In this document: one piece after another, positions 26,951 to 37,193 of the stretch | How the letters are laid out: each line of letters starts with the position of its first letter | How positions within the stretch are numbered: position 1 is the first letter of the stretch | Origin: Arthrobacter sp. efr-133-TYG-118 | Lineage (GTDB): Bacteria > Actinomycetota > Actinomycetes > Actinomycetales > Micrococcaceae | Direction: 5' to 3' | Assembly: GCF_030209755.1 (NCBI RefSeq) | Contig: NZ_JARVRH010000015.1 | Location: forward strand, 54,546-118,545 | Length of the DNA stretch: 64,000 nt | Program-made: the position numbers and the translations under genes | The notes under the pieces: model-generated | Seen by the model: only the letters and a program-made list of their open reading frames with translations | The model's database searches: none | What the model was told of the DNA's origin: nothing

Positions 26951-27052
26951 GCGCACGCTCGCTCACTTATGGCGGCTTTTGGGCGCACGCTCGCTCGCTT
27001 TCTTTAAGCAAGTGATGGAGCGTTCGGTGGAAAGGCCCTATACGTGAGCGAG
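26951..27052. repeat. 32-bp-period GCTCAC repeat between ThDP enzyme and M20 genes
   Basis: GCGCACGCTCGCTC starts at 26951 and again at 26983, a 32-bp period; an inverted GTGAGCGAG lies at 27044-27052. It fills most of the 201-bp gap between two co-directional genes. Confidence 0.75.
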
Positions 27053-27119
27053 GGTCATCGGGGCGAGCGCGGGGTGGCGGAACGGTTTTTGGATCTGCAT
27101 GACTTGAGGAAGGAACACG

Positions 27120-28739
27120 ATGAGCGGGACCACCAAGAACGCCGAGTTGAAGGCCACGGCATGGGAGTGGGTGGAGCGGCAGAAAGAGCAGCTTTCGGCC
27201 TGGCACACGAATATTTGGGAGCTGGCCGAGCCAGCATGGCGCGAATACGAGTCCTGCGCCTGGTACGTCAAGACGTTGCGCGAACATGGCTTCACCGTGG
27301 AGGAAGGCAGTGGGGGCATGCCCACCGCGTTCGCCGCCGAATGGACAAGTCCCGCCGGTCGCGGCGCGCGAATCCTTGGCTATGCCGAATACGACGCCAT
27401 CCCGGGCAATTGCCAGGCGGCGTCCACCAAGCGGGAGCCCCGTGCCGGGATGTCACGCTTCGCTCCGGGCCACACCGATCCGCATTCGGCCCTTGGCATC
27501 TCGACGCTCGCGGCCTTCCTCGCTGCAAAAGACACGATGCAACGGCACAACATCCCGGGCACCTTGGTCTACACGGGCGAGCCGGCCGAGAAGGTCCAGG
27601 GATCCAAGCTGGTCCACGGACTGCGCGGCTATTACGACAACCTGGATGCCATCATCTCGTACCACCCGTTCTATATGATGCCGCTGTGTAACACCGTCCG
27701 TTGGGACACCCACTGCGGGTCCTACTACAGCAAGATCTACACCTTCACTTGCGACAGTCCGGAGGGCTGGAACAACACCTACGGCGACAGTCCCATCCCG
27801 TCGTCGCACTCTGCCGCCCGGGCGCCTGGAGCGGACGCCGCACTGTTCACGATGTTCTCGCTGACCAAGACCACACAGGATTCGATGCTGCCGCAGGCGG
27901 GCGGTTGGTCGCTGTCGGAAGCGATCCTCACCGCCGGGCAGGCGACGGCGGACAACCAGCCGGCGGGGCTGGCCCAGATCCAGTACTCCTGGCGCTGCCC
28001 GAGCCTCGCCGAGGCCGACTCCGTCCTGGCGGTGCTGGATCGCAACGCGGAACTCGCCGCGGCTGCATCGCACTGCGGCGTTAGTTCCCGCTGGGTGGCG
28101 CGCAACCGTCCGGGCATCGCCAACCACACTGTCGCGCAGGTGGCCTGGGAGAACATCGCCGCTGTTGGAGCACCGATTTTGGATGAGCGGGCCCGGGAGA
28201 TCGCACGCGAAATCCAAGCCTCGTGCGGAGTGGAACCCATGGAAAATCCGTTCCATCCGGCAACGGCCGAGCTCATCACCCCGCAGGACGCCGAAGCAGA
28301 GCTGCGCCGGCACATCCCGGCAACCCAGCAGAACTGGACCAGCGATGACTATGTGGAAATGACCTGGTACGCGCCCACTATCCGCTTCTACACGGCGCGG
28401 CCCACGTTGGCGCCGGATGAGAAGGGCACTGCATACCCGGGCTGGGCTATGACCGCGATGGGTGGAATACCGGAGACGATCGACCCCACCATCACGGCGA
28501 CAGGCAAGATGATCGCCGGCATGGTGCTCGATCTGTTGACTTCTCCGGACGTGCTGGCGGAGGCAAAAACAGAGTTCGACGCCGAGAAGCGCCGCCGCGG
28601 TGCCGTGGCACCCCTGCTTCCTGCCGATTTCAGCGCGCCGACGGATTTCCGATGGCCCGAATACATCGGGGAAGGCAAAGCGCGCACGTGGTGGATCCCC
28701 GTGTCCGAAGAGTCATGGAACACCGCCGGCGGCAACTAA
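27120..28739 (+). CDS. M20-family amidohydrolase (AbgB-like)
   Basis: A 539-residue metallo-amidohydrolase of the AbgB/indole-acetyl-aspartate hydrolase branch of peptidase family M20. ILGYAEYDAIPGNCQ contains the first metal aspartate region, GTLVYTGEPAEKVQGSK the catalytic glutamate region, and a dimerisation insert follows. The usual HACGH metal motif reads RFAPGHTDPHSALG here. GAGGAAGGA precedes the ATG. It follows the ThDP enzyme but across a repeat-filled gap, so co-transcription is uncertain. Probably cleaves an N-acyl or para-aminobenzoyl-glutamate-like amide. Confidence 0.82.
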   Translation: MSGTTKNAELKATAWEWVERQKEQLSAWHTNIWELAEPAWREYESCAWYVKTLREHGFTVEEGSGGMPTAFAAEWTSPAGRGARILGYAEYDAIPGNCQAASTKREPRAGMSRFAPGHTDPHSALGISTLAAFLAAKDTMQRHNIPGTLVYTGEPAEKVQGSKLVHGLRGYYDNLDAIISYHPFYMMPLCNTVRWDTHCGSYYSKIYTFTCDSPEGWNNTYGDSPIPSSHSAARAPGADAALFTMFSLTKTTQDSMLPQAGGWSLSEAILTAGQATADNQPAGLAQIQYSWRCPSLAEADSVLAVLDRNAELAAAASHCGVSSRWVARNRPGIANHTVAQVAWENIAAVGAPILDERAREIAREIQASCGVEPMENPFHPATAELITPQDAEAELRRHIPATQQNWTSDDYVEMTWYAPTIRFYTARPTLAPDEKGTAYPGWAMTAMGGIPETIDPTITATGKMIAGMVLDLLTSPDVLAEAKTEFDAEKRRRGAVAPLLPADFSAPTDFRWPEYIGEGKARTWWIPVSEESWNTAGGN

Positions 28740-28751
28740 CCCCTAACCCGG

Positions 28752-28910
28752 ACGCCCGCTCACCTATAGGGGTCAAATTCCAAACGCTCTCTCACTTGTG
28801 GCCGGAAATAGGGAATCCTCCTGCAGATCATCATCTGCAGGAGGATTCCGCTATTCGGCCTTGTTTGTGAGCGGGCGTCGGGCCGGACGGCCTTGTTTGT
28901 GAGCGGGCGT
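28752..28910. repeat. GCTCAC intergenic element II with terminal inverted repeats
   Basis: Begins with ACGCCCGCTCAC (28752-28763) and ends with the exact complement GTGAGCGGGCGT (28899-28910), whose last base is the first base of the complement of the peroxiredoxin stop codon. It includes two TTGTTTGTGAGCGGGCGT units and a central perfect hairpin. It matches element I in order and sequence outside the central hairpin. Confidence 0.85.
28812..28849. terminator. 17-bp perfect hairpin inside element II
   Basis: GGAATCCTCCTGCAGAT (28812-28828) pairs perfectly with 28833-28849 across a 4-nt loop, between convergent genes. No T run, but the stem is strong enough for a bidirectional block. Confidence 0.6.
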
Positions 28911-29377
28911 TACAGGCCGAGTTCGGCCTTGAGGGCTGCTACGTGGCCCTGGGCCTTGACCTGGTACTGGGTCAGCTTGACCTTGCCTTCGCCGTCGAGC
29001 ACGACGGTGGAGCGGACCAACCCGTCCACCACTTCGCCGTTCACGAGCTTCTCGCCCCAGGCGCCGTAGGCGAGGGCGACGGCGTGGTCTTCGTCGGAGA
29101 GGAGCGGGAAGGTCAGGGAGAAGTCGCCGGCAAAGCGTGCGATCTTTTCCGGGGCGTCGGGAGAGATGCCCAGAACTTCGTAGCCGGAGGACTGCAGGCT
29201 GGAGAGGCTGTCGCGGAAGTCGCATGCCTCCGTGGTGCAGCCGGGGGTGGCGGCTTCCGGGTAGAAGTACACGATGACGTTGCGTCCGCGGTAATCGGAC
29301 AGGGAGACCTTCTGGCCTTCGGAGTTAAGCAGCGCGAAATCGGGGGCCTGGGTTCCGGCGAGGAGTTTTTGGGTCAT
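28910..29377 (-). CDS. bcp: Thioredoxin-dependent peroxiredoxin (BCP/PrxQ)
   Basis: A 155-residue atypical 2-Cys peroxiredoxin that reduces peroxides using thioredoxin. The peroxidatic cysteine is Cys47 in ATPGCTTEACDFRD, and Cys52 five residues later is the resolving partner typical of BCP. FYPEAATPG and GEKLVNGEVVDGLVRSTVVLD complete the thioredoxin-like fold. It is a single-gene unit on the minus strand; the GCTCAC element touches its stop codon. Confidence 0.95.
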   Translation of the reverse strand: MTQKLLAGTQAPDFALLNSEGQKVSLSDYRGRNVIVYFYPEAATPGCTTEACDFRDSLSSLQSSGYEVLGISPDAPEKIARFAGDFSLTFPLLSDEDHAVALAYGAWGEKLVNGEVVDGLVRSTVVLDGEGKVKLTQYQVKAQGHVAALKAELGL

Positions 29378-29444
29378 GTTGCGATCCTTGACTTGTCGGG
29401 CAACCGCCGTGGCCGGCGATCAATCTATAGGTGTAACGGGCTGC

Positions 29445-30152
29445 CTAGATGCAGTATTCCGCTGGTCCGCGGACTGTGGAGCCTGGTCCGGGCACGAACT
29501 GGTAGCCGCCTCCACGCACTGTGGCGATGACATGACGGGCTGAACCCAGCTTGCGCCGGACGCGTCCAACATACACGTCGATGGACCGAAATGCCGCGCC
29601 GGGACAGTCAAGTGACTCCAAAAAGCGTTGCAATTCTTCACGTGGGATGGGCCGGGACAGGTTTTCCACGAGGTAGCGGAGGAGGCTGTGTTCCATCGCA
29701 GTGAAGCTGACAGGGACACCGTCGAGAAGGACGGTGTTCGCGGCCAGGTCCACTGCCACGCTGCTGCGTCGGCCGGCCAGGGAGACGGGCGGGTTGGCAG
29801 CGGCGTCGGCCGCTTCCGACGCCGCAGCGGCGTCGAACGCTTCCGGACCGGAAGCCTCCGGACCGGAAGAATCACCGGACGTTGCAGCTCCGGCGGCGGG
29901 CCAAAGGAGGACTTCCGCCCCCGGAGCAAGTTTGCGGGTCCGGGCCAGGACCGCTTCAGCGGCCCGGGCCCAAACCTCGGGATCGATCTCGCGGCCTTCG
30001 CCGGGCTGCACCCACACGGCCAGGCCGCGCGGGAGCATCCCAGGGCGAACCAGCCCGGGCCGAAGCGCGGAGGGCCGGGCGGCTGGCTGGTGCCGCGAGG
30101 CGTTGAGCCGTGCGGGCAGTTGCCCGTACGGGGCATGGACGTTGACGGCCAT
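29445..30152 (-). CDS. Winged-helix (OmpR/PhoB-type) transcriptional regulator without receiver
   Basis: A 235-residue protein. The C terminus (about 130-225) is an OmpR-type winged helix: VPVSFTAMEHSLLRYLVENLSRPIPREELQRFLESLDCPGAAFRSIDVYVGRVRRKLGSARHVIATVRGGGYQFV. The N-terminal 120 residues are Ala/Pro-rich with no phosphoacceptor domain. It starts 11 bp after the allantoinase stop, so it is probably the last gene of the ureide operon; whether it regulates that operon is unknown. Confidence 0.8.
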   Translation of the reverse strand: MAVNVHAPYGQLPARLNASRHQPAARPSALRPGLVRPGMLPRGLAVWVQPGEGREIDPEVWARAAEAVLARTRKLAPGAEVLLWPAAGAATSGDSSGPEASGPEAFDAAAASEAADAAANPPVSLAGRRSSVAVDLAANTVLLDGVPVSFTAMEHSLLRYLVENLSRPIPREELQRFLESLDCPGAAFRSIDVYVGRVRRKLGSARHVIATVRGGGYQFVPGPGSTVRGPAEYCI

Positions 30153-30162
30153 GGCTGTGGCC

Positions 30163-31524
30163 CTACACGCCGCCGCGGCGGATCAGCTTGCCGCTGGGCG
30201 TCCGGCCGTCGATCTCGCTGCCGCGCAGGTACGTTTTGCGTACGACGCCGGAGAGCGCCTTGCCGTCGTACGGCGTGATCGGGTTCTTGTGCTTGAGCTT
30301 CTTGACGTCGACGACGAACGCGTCGTCCGGCGCGAAGATGGAGAAATCAGCGTCGTAGCCGAGCGCCAGCTGGCCCTTGTTGTGCAGGCGGGCCAAGGCG
30401 GCGGGCTTCTCGGACATCCAGGACACCACTTGCTCCAGGGAGATGCCGCGGTGCCGTGCTTCGGTCCAGATCAGCGAGAGCCCCAGCTGCAGCGAGGAGA
30501 CGCCGCCCCAGGCCACGGCGAAGTCGCCGTTTTCCAGGTCCTTGAGGTCAAGTGTCGAGGGGGAGTGGTCCGAGACGATGCAGTCGATGGTGCCGTCCTG
30601 CAGGCCCTGCCAGAGGAGCTCGCGGTTGGAGGCCTCGCGGATGGGCGGGCAGCACTTGTACGCGGTGGCGCCGTCGGGGATTTCCTCGGCCATGAGCGTC
30701 AGGTAGTGCGGGCAGGTCTCCACGGTGAGGTGGACGCCGTCGCGCTTTGCCGAAGCGATCATCGGGAGAGCGTCCGACGACGAGAGGTGCAGGATGTGCG
30801 CGCGGGCGCCGGTCCAGCGGGCGCGTTCAATGACCTCGGCGATGGCCTTGTTCTCGGCGCCGCGGGGGCGGGAGGCAAGGAAAGTGGAGTAATGTGCGCC
30901 GCCGGGGTGGGGTGCGTGGTCGATCGCGTGGGAGTCCTCGGCATGGACGATCATGAGGGAGTCGAAGGACTTGAGCTCGGCCATGTCCTCTTCCATCTCG
31001 TCCGCGTCCAGGTGGGGGAATTCGTCCACGCCGGAGTGGAGCAGGAAGCATTTGAAGCCGAAGACGCCCTCGTCGTGCAGCGGGCGGAGGTCCTTCTTGT
31101 TGCCCGGGATGGCGCCGCCCCAGAATCCGACGTCCACGAACGCCTGGTCCTCGGCGACTTCGCGCTTGAGCTTGAGGCCTTCCACGTTGGTGGTGGGCGG
31201 GATGGAGTTCAGCGGCATGTCGATGATGGTGGTGACGCCGCCGGCTGCCGCAGCGCGGGTGGCGGACGCGAAACCTTCCCATTCGGTGCGACCGGGCTCG
31301 TTGACGTGCACGTGGGTGTCAACGAGACCGGGGATGAGGGTTTCGTCGTCGGCGAGTTCGATGACTTCGGCGCCGCTGAGGCCGTTCCCCAAGGGTTCGA
31401 TCGCGACGATCACGCCGTTGCGGACGCCGACTTCGCGGGCGGTGATGCCGGCGGTGGTGAGGATGCGCTGGCCGCGAATGACCAGGTCAAACGGGCCGTG
31501 TGCTGTGGTGGTTTCTTCAGACAT
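30163..31524 (-). CDS. allB: Allantoinase
   Basis: A 453-residue cyclic amidohydrolase converting allantoin to allantoate. Metal ligands [16 protein letters not shown], the lysine region [29 protein letters not shown] and the final metal Asp in [14 protein letters not shown] all match allantoinase rather than dihydropyrimidinase. The start at 31524 has GGAG; the 8-bp overlap with the glycerate kinase gene shows translational coupling. It lies downstream in the hyi-glxR-gcl-glxK-allB operon. Confidence 0.93.
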   Translation of the reverse strand: MSEETTTAHGPFDLVIRGQRILTTAGITAREVGVRNGVIVAIEPLGNGLSGAEVIELADDETLIPGLVDTHVHVNEPGRTEWEGFASATRAAAAGGVTTIIDMPLNSIPPTTNVEGLKLKREVAEDQAFVDVGFWGGAIPGNKKDLRPLHDEGVFGFKCFLLHSGVDEFPHLDADEMEEDMAELKSFDSLMIVHAEDSHAIDHAPHPGGAHYSTFLASRPRGAENKAIAEVIERARWTGARAHILHLSSSDALPMIASAKRDGVHLTVETCPHYLTLMAEEIPDGATAYKCCPPIREASNRELLWQGLQDGTIDCIVSDHSPSTLDLKDLENGDFAVAWGGVSSLQLGLSLIWTEARHRGISLEQVVSWMSEKPAALARLHNKGQLALGYDADFSIFAPDDAFVVDVKKLKHKNPITPYDGKALSGVVRKTYLRGSEIDGRTPSGKLIRRGGV

Positions 31525-32740
31525 GGAGTTGCTCCTTGGTCTCGGTTCGCGCTGCGTCATGGGTAGGTGACGTTTTTTCAGAAAGGCGCACGCCGATGTG
31601 CTTACCCAATTCTTCAATCAGCGGCCCTGCTTCAGCTATACATTTCTCTACATTGGATTCGAGTTCGGTCAATGCGTGGACCGACTCGAAACCGGACTCC
31701 GAAAGTTGTTCCGGGCTCAGCGTACTGCGGCCGCACACGGCAATCACGGGGATCCCTGAACGCGCTGCCGCCCGCGCCACGCCCATGGGCGTTTTGCCGA
31801 GCAGGCTTTGTTCGTCGAGGCTGCCTTCGCCGGTGATCACCAGATCAGCGCCAGCCAGTCGCTGCTCGAGTTCAGTGAATTCGAGTACGACGTCGATGCC
31901 CGGCCTCCGTGCCGCGCCCAGCGCCGCGATGGCGATGTAGCCGACGCCGCCCGCCGCGCCTGCGCCCGGTGCCTGTGCAGCGTCCTGGGCTTCGGAGCCG
32001 ATTTCGCTGGCGAGGACCTGGACGAAGTGGGCCAAGGCGGCGTCGAGCGAGGCGACGTCGTCCGGCGTCGCGCCCTTCTGCGGTCCGAAGATCGCGGCGG
32101 CGCCGGTGCGGCCCAAAAGGGGATTGTCGACGTCGGACGCCAAGACGAACTCGGTGACCTCCAAGCGGACGTCGAGATTCGAGAAGTCGATCCGGTCCAG
32201 GCGGGTGAGTGCTGCGCCGCCGCCAGGGAGTTCGTTGCCGTCGGCGTCGAGGAGGACCGCACCGAGGCCCTGCAGGACGCCGGCGCCGCCGTCGGTATTG
32301 GCGCTGCCGCCGACGCCGAGGATGATGTGCCGGCAGCCGAGGTCCAGGGCGGCGCGGATGAGTTCGCCGGTGCCGAGGCTCGTGGCACCCTTGGCCGTTT
32401 CGGTGTTCGGGGCGCTGCCGTCGCCGAAGCCCGGCAGTACGGCGAGTCCGGAGGCCGCCGCCATTTCGATGACGGCTTCCTCGCCGCGGACGGCGAATTC
32501 GGCCTTGATCGGATGGCCCATGGGTCCGGTGACCGTCGTGCTGCGGCGGGTGAAGCCGGAGCCGACGGCGGCGTCGAGGGTTCCTTCGCCGCCGTCGGCC
32601 ACTGGAATGAGCGTGGTTTCAAAGCCCTCGCCCGGGCGGCTGGCGGCAAAACCTGCCCGCAGTCCGGCGCTCAAGCGGCTGGCGACCTCGGGAGCTGACA
32701 GCGATCCCTTGAACTTGTCCGGGGCTATGACCACACGCAT
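31517..32740 (-). CDS. glxK: Glycerate kinase (GlxK/GarK family), ureide paralogue
   Basis: A 407-residue member of glycerate kinase type 1 that phosphorylates D-glycerate made by the Gcl-GlxR route. [18 protein letters not shown] is the family start, [11 protein letters not shown] binds substrate, [20 protein letters not shown] is the glycine-rich phosphate region and [18 protein letters not shown] follows. It overlaps allB by 8 bp and lies 22 bp after gcl. A paralogue sits at 44042 in a different operon. Confidence 0.93.
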   Translation of the reverse strand: MRVVIAPDKFKGSLSAPEVASRLSAGLRAGFAASRPGEGFETTLIPVADGGEGTLDAAVGSGFTRRSTTVTGPMGHPIKAEFAVRGEEAVIEMAAASGLAVLPGFGDGSAPNTETAKGATSLGTGELIRAALDLGCRHIILGVGGSANTDGGAGVLQGLGAVLLDADGNELPGGGAALTRLDRIDFSNLDVRLEVTEFVLASDVDNPLLGRTGAAAIFGPQKGATPDDVASLDAALAHFVQVLASEIGSEAQDAAQAPGAGAAGGVGYIAIAALGAARRPGIDVVLEFTELEQRLAGADLVITGEGSLDEQSLLGKTPMGVARAAARSGIPVIAVCGRSTLSPEQLSESGFESVHALTELESNVEKCIAEAGPLIEELGKHIGVRLSEKTSPTHDAARTETKEQLHV

Positions 32741-32762
32741 TCCGTACCTCCTTCAGTACTTA

Positions 32763-34541
<1,779 letters not shown>

Positions 34542-34567
34542 GGTGTGCTCCTTGAAAAGTCTGTTTT

Positions 34568-34642
34568 GCCCGCTACGGGCGGTTTTTGGGTGTGTCTGGG
34601 GGAGCCGGCGTCGGAAGTGCCCGACGCCGGCTGTTGGTTTTT
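34568..34642 (+). terminator. Two intrinsic terminators facing the antisense direction
   Basis: Between the minus-strand genes gcl and glxR, a GCCCG-CTA-CGGGC stem followed by GGTTTTT (34568-34587) and an 11-bp stem (34604-34614 with 34621-34631) followed by TGTTGGTTTTTG carry their T runs on the plus strand. They would stop antisense rather than operon transcription. Confidence 0.5.
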
Positions 34643-34679
34643 GCTTGTTTCCGCCTTTTGGGGCGGGCGGCTTAGCTGT

Positions 34680-35558
34680 TTACTTGCGGCCGGAGAGCTG
34701 GAGGACCTGCTTGAAGAGGCCGGAGTGGTCGAGTCCGCCGTCGCCCTGGTTGACAGTGGCGGCGACGAGCTGTGCGACGACGGCGCCGAGCGGGATTGCG
34801 ACGTTGGCTTCGCGGGCTGCGGAGGTGACGATGCCGAGGTCCTTGTGGTGGAGGGCCAGGCGGAAACCGGGGTCGAAGTTGCGGTCGAGCATCTTCTGGC
34901 CCTTCTGGTCGAGGACCTTGGAGCCGGCCAAACCGCCGCCGAGGACCTTGAGGGCTGCGTCCGTGTCCACGCCGTAGGCCTCAAGGAAGGCGATGGCCTC
35001 GCCGAGGACCTCGATGTTCACGGCCACGATCAGCTGGTTCGCTGCCTTGACGGTCTGGCCGGAGCCGGAGGGGCCGACGTGGATGATTGTCTTGCCGACG
35101 GCGTTGAGGACATCCTGTGCTGCTTCGAAGTCGGCCGCGTCGCCGCCAACCATGATGGACAGGACGGCGTCGATGGCGCCCTGCTCGCCACCGGAGACCG
35201 GGGCGTCGAGCGGGCGGATGCCGGCTGCGACGGCGTCTGCGGAGAGGCGGGCCGCGACGTCCGGGCGGATGCTGCTCGCGTCGATCCAGAGGGTGCCCTT
35301 CTTCGCGTTGGCGAAGACACCGTCCGGGCCGCTGACGACACCTTCGACGTCGGGGGAGTCCGGCACCATGGTGATGACGACGTCGGCGTTCTTGACGGCA
35401 TCGGCGATGCTTGTGGCACCCTTGCCGCCTTCGGAGACGAGCTTGTCGATCTTGTCCTGGCTGCGGTTGAAACCGGTGACGGTGTGGCCGGCCTTGACCA
35501 GGTTGATGGCCATGGGAAGGCCCATGATTCCGAGTCCGATAACTGCAACGTTGCTCAT
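34680..35558 (-). CDS. glxR: 2-hydroxy-3-oxopropionate reductase (tartronate semialdehyde reductase)
   Basis: A 292-residue beta-hydroxyacid dehydrogenase that reduces tartronate semialdehyde to D-glycerate. Cofactor loop VIGLGIMGLPMAINL, substrate motif DAPVSGGEQGA and catalytic lysine in GSGQTVKAANQLIVAVNIE are present. It is adjacent to gcl and hyi, which identifies the substrate. A palindromic element (35600-35665) separates it from hyi. Confidence 0.94.
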   Translation of the reverse strand: MSNVAVIGLGIMGLPMAINLVKAGHTVTGFNRSQDKIDKLVSEGGKGATSIADAVKNADVVITMVPDSPDVEGVVSGPDGVFANAKKGTLWIDASSIRPDVAARLSADAVAAGIRPLDAPVSGGEQGAIDAVLSIMVGGDAADFEAAQDVLNAVGKTIIHVGPSGSGQTVKAANQLIVAVNIEVLGEAIAFLEAYGVDTDAALKVLGGGLAGSKVLDQKGQKMLDRNFDPGFRLALHHKDLGIVTSAAREANVAIPLGAVVAQLVAATVNQGDGGLDHSGLFKQVLQLSGRK

Positions 35559-35599
35559 GATTTTCCTTACTGAAGTCTTTTTAGCTCAGGTGTGCTGGA

Positions 35600-35665
35600 C
35601 CCAACTAGCTCGCAGTTGTTGTCGTTTTGAGGGCTCTAAACGACAACAACTGCTACTCAGTTGGG
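35600..35665. repeat. Large dispersed palindrome, copy A
   Basis: A 66-bp nested palindrome: outer CCCAACT (35600-35606)/AGTTGGG (35659-35665) and inner perfect 16-bp arms GCAGTTGTTGTCGTTT (35612-35627)/AAACGACAACAACTGC (35638-35653) around a 10-nt centre containing GAGGGCTC. A close relative lies at 63885. Confidence 0.85.
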
Positions 35666-35673
35666 CGGGTTCG

Positions 35674-36477
35674 CTAGTGGGAGGTGGCGCGCTGGCGGAT
35701 GGCCCAGCTGAAGGCCGTTTCCTGCGGTTCCTTGTATTCGAGGCCGATGTAGCCTTCGTAGCCGAGTTCGCGGCTGCGGGCGATCCATTCGCCGAGGGGA
35801 AGCTCGCCGGTTCCGGGAGCCCCGCGGCCGGGGTTGTCGGCGATCTGGATGTGGCCGAAGTCCTTGGCGTGGTTCTCGATGACGGCTGCGACGTCGTCCC
35901 CGTTGACTGCCAGGTGGTAGAAATCGGCGAGGAGCTTAACGTTCGTGGCGCCGGATTCTTCCTTGACGCGGGCGATCACCTTGAGGGCGTCGGCGGCCTT
36001 GAGGAGCGGGTACTTGGGCGCGCCGCTGACGGGCTCGAGGAGGACGGTGCCGCCGATACGTGCGACGCCGTCTGCTGCGCTGGCCAGGTTTTCGGCGCCG
36101 ATGGCGTCCTGCTTCTGGGCCGATTCGCCGTCTACGCGGTTGCCGTAGAGGGCGTTGAAGGCCTTGCAGCCGAGACGCTCGCCGATGCCTGCGACAACGT
36201 CGATGTTGTCCAGGAATTCGGAGGAGCGGGCGGGCCAGGAAACCAGGCCGCGGTCGCCGCCCGGCATGTTGCCGGCGTTGAAGTTCAAGCCGGTGAGCTG
36301 AACGCCAGCGTCTTTGATGGCGTTCTCGAACTCGGCTACCTGGGCGTCCGACGGGACGGAGGTCTCAAAGGGCCACCAGAATTCGACGGCGTCAAAGCCC
36401 GCAGCCTTCGCGGCCGCTGGGCGCTCGAGCAGGGGCAGCTCCGTCAGGAGGATGGAGCAGTTCACTGTGTACGTCAT
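35674..36477 (-). CDS. hyi: Hydroxypyruvate isomerase
   Basis: A 267-residue TIM-barrel enzyme that interconverts hydroxypyruvate and tartronate semialdehyde. YTVNCSILLTELPLLERPAAAKAAGFDAVEFWWPF is the usual start, LLEPVSGAPKYPLL and LLADFYHLAVNGDDVA are metal and substrate regions, and the ending GYIGLEYKE is typical. It is the first gene of the minus-strand glyoxylate operon, with two operator-like repeats about 80-115 bp upstream. Confidence 0.93.
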   Translation of the reverse strand: MTYTVNCSILLTELPLLERPAAAKAAGFDAVEFWWPFETSVPSDAQVAEFENAIKDAGVQLTGLNFNAGNMPGGDRGLVSWPARSSEFLDNIDVVAGIGERLGCKAFNALYGNRVDGESAQKQDAIGAENLASAADGVARIGGTVLLEPVSGAPKYPLLKAADALKVIARVKEESGATNVKLLADFYHLAVNGDDVAAVIENHAKDFGHIQIADNPGRGAPGTGELPLGEWIARSRELGYEGYIGLEYKEPQETAFSWAIRQRATSH

Positions 36478-36557
36478 CGTAGGTGTCCTTCCGGGGGAGG
36501 GCTTGGGATCTATCTTCCGCTTGGCTTGTTCTCTAGGGCTAGTTCGCCCTAGTAAGT

Positions 36558-36592
36558 TTCCGCTTTGTGGAATTTAGATTCTGCTTTATGAA
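36558..36592. promoter_or_regulatory. Putative ureide-regulon operators upstream of hyi
   Basis: TTCCGCTTTGTGGAA (36558-36572), an IclR-style inverted repeat, is followed by a degenerate second copy TTCTGCTTTATGAA (36579-36592). The first matches the TTCC-N7-GGAA site upstream of uraD at 12037. An additional CTAGGGC/GCCCTAG inverted repeat lies just closer to hyi. Confidence 0.4.
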
Positions 36593-36979
36593 AAGTTTAG
36601 GGAAGGGGGGGGTCGGAGTCAAGGGGTGTTCCGTGGGGAGGGGGTTTGGGATACCAAGTGGCGCTGTTGGGTGCGCTGGGAGGGGGAGGCTGGCTACGAC
36701 CCTTGGATTCATGGCGCTGGATGACAACGGAGAGGCTACGCGGGGCGAGGGTGCGGAGGACGTGAGGTCGAATCTACGTTGGCCTGAGCATAAGGAATAG
36801 TCGGGTTTCCATCTACGTGTTGCCACGCTTCCGTCTACGTGTTGCCACGTTTGACCACTTAGATTCGACGACGGCACCACTTAATTCGTCGTTTTCAACA
36901 CTGAGTCGCCATTTTCGCCCTTAGCCTTCCTCTACGGGTTCCGATTTCAAACCGGAACCACAGATGGATTGGGGGATTC
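36593..36979. other. Intergenic region with a 22-bp tandem repeat
   Basis: No convincing gene. It carries a G-rich stretch (36603-36680), a 22-bp unit repeated in tandem (36808-36829 and 36830-36851, two mismatches, core CTACGTGTTGCCACG) and a small GGTTCCG/CGGAACC hairpin at 36939-36961. AT content is higher than in the surroundings, and it marks the change from the ureide operon to accessory DNA. Confidence 0.5.
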
Positions 36980-37111
36980 ATGGAAAATCGCGTCTTGATT
37001 GCTCGGGAAGTCCTAGTGGCAGCGTCAGCCACGGAGCCCTTGTTGCTTCCTGGGCCCGAAAAAGATGCCTTTGAAGCCTACAAACAAGGCGAACGCGCAT
37101 GCGAACCCTAG
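36980..37111 (+). CDS. Possible 43-residue small protein
   Basis: A short frame starting MENRVLIAREVLVAASATEP and ending GERACEP, preceded by a purine-rich GGGGGA at good spacing. No hydrophobic segment and no recognised family. Neither conservation nor expression can be judged here; it could be chance. Confidence 0.25.
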   Translation: MENRVLIAREVLVAASATEPLLLPGPEKDAFEAYKQGERACEP

Positions 37112-37193
37112 TTATCCCTGTCGCCCAAGGGGCCGTAGCTGACTTCTCTGCGACGGCCGCTCGGGCCCCCATCCCCCGAGAAAGGTTCCGATA

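Noticed and set aside
30163..31617. Upstream start at 31617 for allantoinase
   Set aside because: It would extend deep into the glycerate kinase gene; the ATG at 31524 has a ribosome site and fits the family N terminus.
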